Assembly (NCBI GenBank): GCA_016868095.1
Contig: VGHV01000018.1
Coordinates: forward strand, 1-16,233
Length of the DNA: 16,233 nucleotides
Origin: Betaproteobacteria bacterium
GTDB lineage: Bacteria > Pseudomonadota > Gammaproteobacteria > Burkholderiales > Burkholderiaceae_E
Reading direction: 5' to 3'
Below, one piece after another: positions 12,564 through 16,233 of the stretch (within the stretch, counting starts at the first letter, position 1; every line of letters starts with the position of its first letter). The notes under the pieces are model-generated. The model did not search any database and had not been told where the DNA came from. It worked only from the letters and a program-made list of their open reading frames with translations. The position numbers and the translations under genes are program-made.

Positions 12564-14449
12564 CGAACTTGGCTCCTGCTGAAAAGCTTCAAGGCGCTCA
12601 AGCCCCCCGGCCACAATAAGACAAGACCCAAGAGCATGACCCCAAGCATGCCGCGCCAATAGTCCCAGTCGCGGGCAAGCCAGTCTTGCAAGAGGGTCAA
12701 ACTCAAGCCACCCCAAAGCGGACCCCAAACGCTTTGCAGCCCTCCAAGCAACACCATGACAAGCATATCGACCGAACGGCTGATCGATAAAAGGTCTGGT
12801 GCAATGCTTCCCTTCGAAAAGGCAAACAAGGCGCCAGCAAGCCCAGCCAGCCAGGCTGCGCTCACAAAGGCGAACCACTGCAATGGCTCTTTGGCTATGC
12901 CTTGAGCCTGCAACCTAAGTGGCGCATCGCGTGCAGCACGCAAAGCCAGCGCCCAATAGCTTTGATGCATACGACGTATTACATAGAACGATATTATAAG
13001 TATGACCAAAATCATCATGGCAAAAACCCGGCGATCTGCAAAAATGCCTTCAGGCCAGACACCAACAAGACCATTGCTGCCGCCCGCAACATCATCCCAT
13101 TGATAAATCACGGACCATACGATTTGCGCAAAGGCCAGCGTAAGCATGGCAAGGTAAACACCGCTCAGTCTGATGCATGCACTCGCAAATATCATCGCCA
13201 AGATCGCTGCAAGCCATGGGGCAAGCAGCACACTTGCCATAAAGCCCCACTTCAGCTTCAAGCTGATCAAAGCCGCTGCGTAGGCACCTGCCCCAAAATA
13301 AGCAGCGTGGCCGAAGGAGTGCAAACCCGCCGCCGACATCATCCAGTGCAATGAGGCGGCGAGCATGACCATCAGCATGATGTCAATGCCAAGCACAAGG
13401 CCATAGTCATGAGGACCCGCAAAGCCTATAACCATGCATGCAACCACCATAGCGAAAACAATCAGAAAGCTTTGCGATCGCTTTAGTGGAGTCGGCGCTG
13501 TTTCGGGTCGAAGGAGCAAACGCGTACTCGTCAGTGCTTTGCCCATTAATCCCCAAGGGCGAATCATGAGCACAAGCGCCATGATGATGAATTCGACCAC
13601 AAGCGTCAGCTTTGACATGGCCAAGTCAATGCCAAAGACATGAAGCGTCCCGGCCCAAGCGCAAAGCGCCTTGGTTACACCGATAAAAAGCGAGGCCAGA
13701 AAAGCCCCCGGTATCGAGCCCAATCCACCGACCACCACCACGACAAATGCATCACCAACAACCTGCAAATCCAAGGCCAAGTGAGCCGGCTCGCGTGGCA
13801 TTTGCAGGGCACCGGCAAGTGCTGCGAGCGCCGAACCCAGGGCAAACACCGAGGCCATCAGACGAGGCTGATTCACGCCAAGAAGCGCGCACATATCGCG
13901 GTCTTCACTTGCAGCGCGAATACAAAGCCCCCATGCACTGCGCTTGAGCAATAGCCATAACGAAGCCAAAACCACTGGCCCAACCGCAATCAAAAATAAG
14001 TCATATACCGGGAATCGCCGATCAAACAGGCTTACATAGCCCGCAAGTCCAGGTGCTCTTGGCCCGAGCAGGTCTTCGGCCCCAAAGATCGCTAATGTCG
14101 CATCGCGAATAATCAATACCAGCGCAAAGCTTGACAGCAATTGCATCAACTCAGGCTGAGCATAAAGTCGACGTAAAACCCCACGTTCGATCGCATAGCC
14201 AAGCAGGGCCACAAGCATGCCGCTTAAGCATACGGCCCCCCAAAAGGCCAGAGCCTCATACTGGGGAACCATGGTCTGGAGCCAGCCAGCAGCCGTACAT
14301 GCCACATAAAGTCCCAACATATAGAACGACCCATGGGCAAAATTGACGATCCGACTCACGCCGAAAATCAGTGATAAGCCTGAGGCCATGAGAAAAAGAG
14401 TCGACGCGCTCGCTAGTCCGTTAAGGAGCTGGATTAGTAAACTTTCCAT
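12560..14449 (-). CDS. Fused LivH-LivM ABC permease
   Basis: It is a single 629-residue open frame combining both membrane subunits of a Liv-type importer. Residues 1 to about 300 are LivH-like: GLSLIFGVSRIVNFAHGSFY at about 24-43, the coupling-helix segment CIRAASEDRDMCALLGVN at about 176-193, and VVVVVGGLGSIPGAF at about 236-250. A linker of about 25 residues follows (about 300-328). Residues from about 329 on are LivM-like: AGLHSFGHAAYFGAGAY at about 374-390, LAMLTLAFAQIVWS at about 433-446, and a second coupling segment with LRAARDAPLRLQAQG. The two halves should together form the inner-membrane channel driven by LivG and LivF. No strong Shine-Dalgarno precedes ATG 14449. Fused LivHM permeases are known but less common than separate genes. 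Confidence 0.93.
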   Translation of the reverse strand: MESLLIQLLNGLASASTLFLMASGLSLIFGVSRIVNFAHGSFYMLGLYVACTAAGWLQTMVPQYEALAFWGAVCLSGMLVALLGYAIERGVLRRLYAQPELMQLLSSFALVLIIRDATLAIFGAEDLLGPRAPGLAGYVSLFDRRFPVYDLFLIAVGPVVLASLWLLLKRSAWGLCIRAASEDRDMCALLGVNQPRLMASVFALGSALAALAGALQMPREPAHLALDLQVVGDAFVVVVVGGLGSIPGAFLASLFIGVTKALCAWAGTLHVFGIDLAMSKLTLVVEFIIMALVLMIRPWGLMGKALTSTRLLLRPETAPTPLKRSQSFLIVFAMVVACMVIGFAGPHDYGLVLGIDIMLMVMLAASLHWMMSAAGLHSFGHAAYFGAGAYAAALISLKLKWGFMASVLLAPWLAAILAMIFASACIRLSGVYLAMLTLAFAQIVWSVIYQWDDVAGGSNGLVGVWPEGIFADRRVFAMMILVILIISFYVIRRMHQSYWALALRAARDAPLRLQAQGIAKEPLQWFAFVSAAWLAGLAGALFAFSKGSIAPDLLSISRSVDMLVMVLLGGLQSVWGPLWGGLSLTLLQDWLARDWDYWRGMLGVMLLGLVLLWPGGLSALKLFSRSQVR

Positions 14450-14484
14450 GAATCGTAACGATGTAGCGAGCTAAAACCGCAGTT

Positions 14485-14510
14485 TCGAGCGCGTCGATGA
14501 TCGTGCTCGA
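14485..14510 (-). other. Inverted repeat between the binding-protein and permease genes
   Basis: The arms TCGAGCGCG (14485-14493) and CGTGCTCGA (14502-14510) can form a 9-bp stem, with one G-U wobble, around an 8-nt loop. It lies in the 89-bp gap of the liv operon. It could stabilise or attenuate the transcript to keep the binding protein in excess. There is no clear T-run, so it is not called a terminator. Confidence 0.35.
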
Positions 14511-14538
14511 CCCAACATTTGGTCTGAAACAAAACCCG

Positions 14539-15744
14539 CTAGGGCTTGGGGCGTAGTTGGCGAACCTGATCGTCGCTTGGTAGGTGTTTGGCACCATCGG
14601 CATAGCGAAACTGTTGCATCACACCCTTTCCAGCCTGCAAGCCGATTCGGCCAACATAGGCACCCATGGTACTTTGATGGTCAATGGCACGAAATTTCGC
14701 AGCGCCAAAGGGCGTCTCAAACTCCAAACCTTGAAAGGCAGCGACTAACTTCTCGGTGTCAACGCCTCCCGCGGCCTTGAAGCCCGCTGCAAGGGCCTTG
14801 ATGGTGCTATAGCCTACGACAGAGCCTAGGCGTGGATAATCTTTATAGCGCTTTTGATAGGCCTCGGCAAATTGCTTGTGGGCTGACGACTCAATCGCAT
14901 ACCAGGGATAGCCGGTGACAATCCAGCCTTGAGGCGCTTCGGCCTTCAGAGGATCAAGGTACTCAGGCTCACCCGTCAATAAGCTGACGACCGCTGTCTT
15001 TTCAAAAAGACCACGGTTATTGCCCTCACGAACAAACTTTGCCAGATCGGCACCGAAAAGCACATTGAAGATCGCATCGGGCTTTGCCTCAGCCAGGGCT
15101 TGCACCACCGGACCGGCATCCAACTTGCCAAGTGGGCTTGCCTGCTCAGCCACAAACTCGACGTCAGCTTGCAAGGCCTTGAGCCTTGCCTTAAAACTCG
15201 CCACAGCCGATTGCCCATATTCATAATTGGGGTACACCAAAGCCCAACGACGACGCTTAAGTGCGACCGCCTCGGCAATCAACATATCCACTTGCATATA
15301 GGTCGACGGTCGCAGTCGAAATGTATAACGATGGCCTTGTTGCCAAACGATTTTGTCAGTAAGCGGCTCCGATGCAAGAAAAAAGACTTTGCGCTGGCGA
15401 GCCAGGTCCGACACAGCCAAACCAACATGCGACAAGAAGGTACCCGCTAGCACGTCCACCTTCTCTGCACTGAGCAACTCCTCGGCTGCACGAACCGCAT
15501 CGCCCGGCGATGCATTGTCATCGCGATAAATCACTTGAAGCTTGCGCCCCAATACCCCACCCGAGGCGTTGACCTCCTCAAGCGCCAACTCAATCCCTTT
15601 TCGATAGGGTTCAAGAAAGGCGGCCTGGGCCTTATAACTATTGATCTCGCCAATCCGGATTGGCCCGGTAGCGGTTTGGGCATGGGCCATGCATGCGAAA
15701 AGACTGAGACTTATGATCGAAACGATCGACACAATGATATTCAC
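14539..15744 (-). CDS. Periplasmic branched-chain amino acid-type ABC transporter binding protein (LivK-like)
   Basis: It encodes 401 residues with a signal peptide MNIIVSIVSIISLSLFACMAHA|QT, then the type-1 periplasmic-binding fold: PIRIGEINSY, GIELALEEVNASGGVLG, VIYRDDNASPGDAVRAAEEL and WALVYPNYEYGQS. It is the first gene of the liv operon and delivers ligand to the fused permease. Liv-type systems of this sort often carry aromatic acids, amides or other organic acids rather than leucine, so the ligand is open. GTG 15744 is preferred: GAGAG lies seven bases upstream and the leader is canonical. The in-frame TTG at 15768 would add eight residues without a good ribosome site. It is divergent from dinB across 75 bp. 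Confidence 0.93.
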   Translation of the reverse strand: MNIIVSIVSIISLSLFACMAHAQTATGPIRIGEINSYKAQAAFLEPYRKGIELALEEVNASGGVLGRKLQVIYRDDNASPGDAVRAAEELLSAEKVDVLAGTFLSHVGLAVSDLARQRKVFFLASEPLTDKIVWQQGHRYTFRLRPSTYMQVDMLIAEAVALKRRRWALVYPNYEYGQSAVASFKARLKALQADVEFVAEQASPLGKLDAGPVVQALAEAKPDAIFNVLFGADLAKFVREGNNRGLFEKTAVVSLLTGEPEYLDPLKAEAPQGWIVTGYPWYAIESSAHKQFAEAYQKRYKDYPRLGSVVGYSTIKALAAGFKAAGGVDTEKLVAAFQGLEFETPFGAAKFRAIDHQSTMGAYVGRIGLQAGKGVMQQFRYADGAKHLPSDDQVRQLRPKP

Positions 15745-15769
15745 GGTCGTGCTCTCAAAAAGATGCAAA

Positions 15770-15782
15770 AATCACAGTGATT
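15770..15782. promoter_or_regulatory. Palindrome in the divergent liv/dinB intergenic region
   Basis: AATCACAGTGATT is a perfect 13-bp inverted repeat around a central A, lying between the two divergent genes, 26 bp upstream of the liv GTG start. It could be an operator for the liv operon. It does not resemble a LexA box. Short palindromes also arise by chance. Confidence 0.3.
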
Positions 15783-15819
15783 ATCGCCGCAGAATCAGCC
15801 TTTGCGTGAAATAGGCTTA

Positions 15820-16233
15820 ATGAACGCTCGTGATGCGGCCCCAGTGAAGATAAAAGTGGCTCATAAGCAAGTACCAAGGCTCATCGCCCATCTCGACATG
15901 GATGCTTTTTTTGCATCGGTTGAACTACTTCGTTTTCCTCAATTAAAAGGACTAGCGGTTGTTGTCGGCGGTCGTTCTAAAAGCATCCTGCAGCAAATGC
16001 AAAACTTGCTTACTCAGTATGGCTCCTTTGATAGGATAGCCGCCGAGGACATGCCGCGACTTCGACAGTACCAGGGCCGGGGCGTGATCACCACGGCAAG
16101 TTATGCTGCAAGAGCGTTTGGCATTGGCTCGGGCATGGGTCTGATGAAGGCGGCGGCTCGATGCCCTGAAGCGATCCTGCTTGCCGCAGACTTTGAACGT
16201 TATCGCGAATACTCAAGGCGCTTCAAAGCGCTT
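15820..16233 (+). CDS. dinB: DNA polymerase IV (Y-family), N-terminal part
   Basis: The frame is open from ATG 15820 to the window edge (138 codons), so the gene is cut by the window. It starts the palm domain with RLIAHLDMDAFFASVEL, where DMD at 26-28 supplies catalytic carboxylates and Phe31 is the likely steric gate. The finger segment VITTASYAARAFGIGSGM at about 89-106 contains the nucleotide-binding YxAR. Pol IV carries out error-prone translesion synthesis. Compared with E. coli DinB there are about 35 extra residues between GG (50-51) and RGVITT (87 onward); I associate such an insertion with Burkholderiales homologues. AGG at 15813-15815 is a possible ribosome site. About 16 residues precede the usual family start, so a later GTG start is possible. 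Confidence 0.88.
   Translation, partial: MNARDAAPVKIKVAHKQVPRLIAHLDMDAFFASVELLRFPQLKGLAVVVGGRSKSILQQMQNLLTQYGSFDRIAAEDMPRLRQYQGRGVITTASYAARAFGIGSGMGLMKAAARCPEAILLAADFERYREYSRRFKAL

Noticed and set aside
12564..12878. Open extension of the livG frame upstream, adding about 105 residues
   Set aside because: It lies entirely inside the fused permease gene in another frame, shows no domain, and the strong AGGAG site is placed for ATG 12563.
14485..14510. Rho-independent terminator between the liv binding protein and permease genes
   Set aside because: The stem is plausible but there is no adjacent T-run on the transcribed strand, so it is listed only as an inverted repeat.
15745..15819. LexA box upstream of dinB
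   Set aside because: No CTG-N10-CAG type sequence with an AT-rich core is visible; the palindrome at 15770-15782 has a different sequence.

Overview
The window looks like chromosomal DNA of a betaproteobacterium, probably Burkholderiales (Alcaligenaceae or Burkholderiaceae type). The reasons are a Bug-type tripartite tricarboxylate transporter binding protein, a Liv-type ABC operon with a fused LivH-LivM permease, and a DinB whose N-terminus carries the insertion I associate with that order. GC looks mid-fifties by eye. Placement is inference only. Coding density is very high: no gene-free stretch exceeds about 145 bp, and there are no RNA genes, insertion sequences or CRISPR arrays.

Layout. 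(1) 63-5376, plus strand: a compact six-gene run. It holds split alpha and beta subunits of a thiamine-diphosphate decarboxylase of the sulfopyruvate/phosphonopyruvate type, a ketopantoate-reductase-family enzyme, an APH/choline-kinase-fold kinase, an enolase paralogue with altered active-site residues, and a glutathione S-transferase. Genes overlap or nearly abut except for a 103-109 bp gap filled by six 19-bp repeats with dyad cores. (2) 5384-7187, minus strand: a short-chain dehydrogenase-fold protein carrying both diagnostic halohydrin dehalogenase motifs, followed by a Bug solute-binding protein. (3) 7214-7939, plus: a TauE/SafE-family exporter, starting 26 bp from the dehalogenase-like gene. 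(4) 7947-8876, minus: a secreted proline-rich protein with Spy/CpxP-like LxPEQ motifs. (5) 8969-10874, plus: an M20 amidohydrolase and an overlapping exported SOUL-family protein. (6) 10927-11011: a 17-bp minisatellite. (7) 11017-15744, minus: a four-gene branched-chain-amino-acid-type ABC transporter operon (binding protein, fused permease, LivG, LivF). (8) 15820 to the window end, plus: the start of dinB.

How they may work together (inference): genes 1-6 plus the dehalogenase-like protein, the Bug protein and the exporter look like an uncharacterised catabolic module for a functionalised carboxylic acid. The kinase would supply a phosphorylated 2-hydroxy acid to the enolase paralogue, the ketopantoate-reductase-like enzyme would interconvert 2-keto and 2-hydroxy acids, and the TPP enzyme would decarboxylate a 3-substituted pyruvate. 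The GST and halohydrin dehalogenase would handle an electrophile such as an epoxide or halohydrin. Sulfopyruvate-decarboxylase-like subunits together with a TauE/SafE protein allow an organosulfonate substrate, but no xsc or other diagnostic sulfonate gene is in view. The substrate cannot be read from the sequence.
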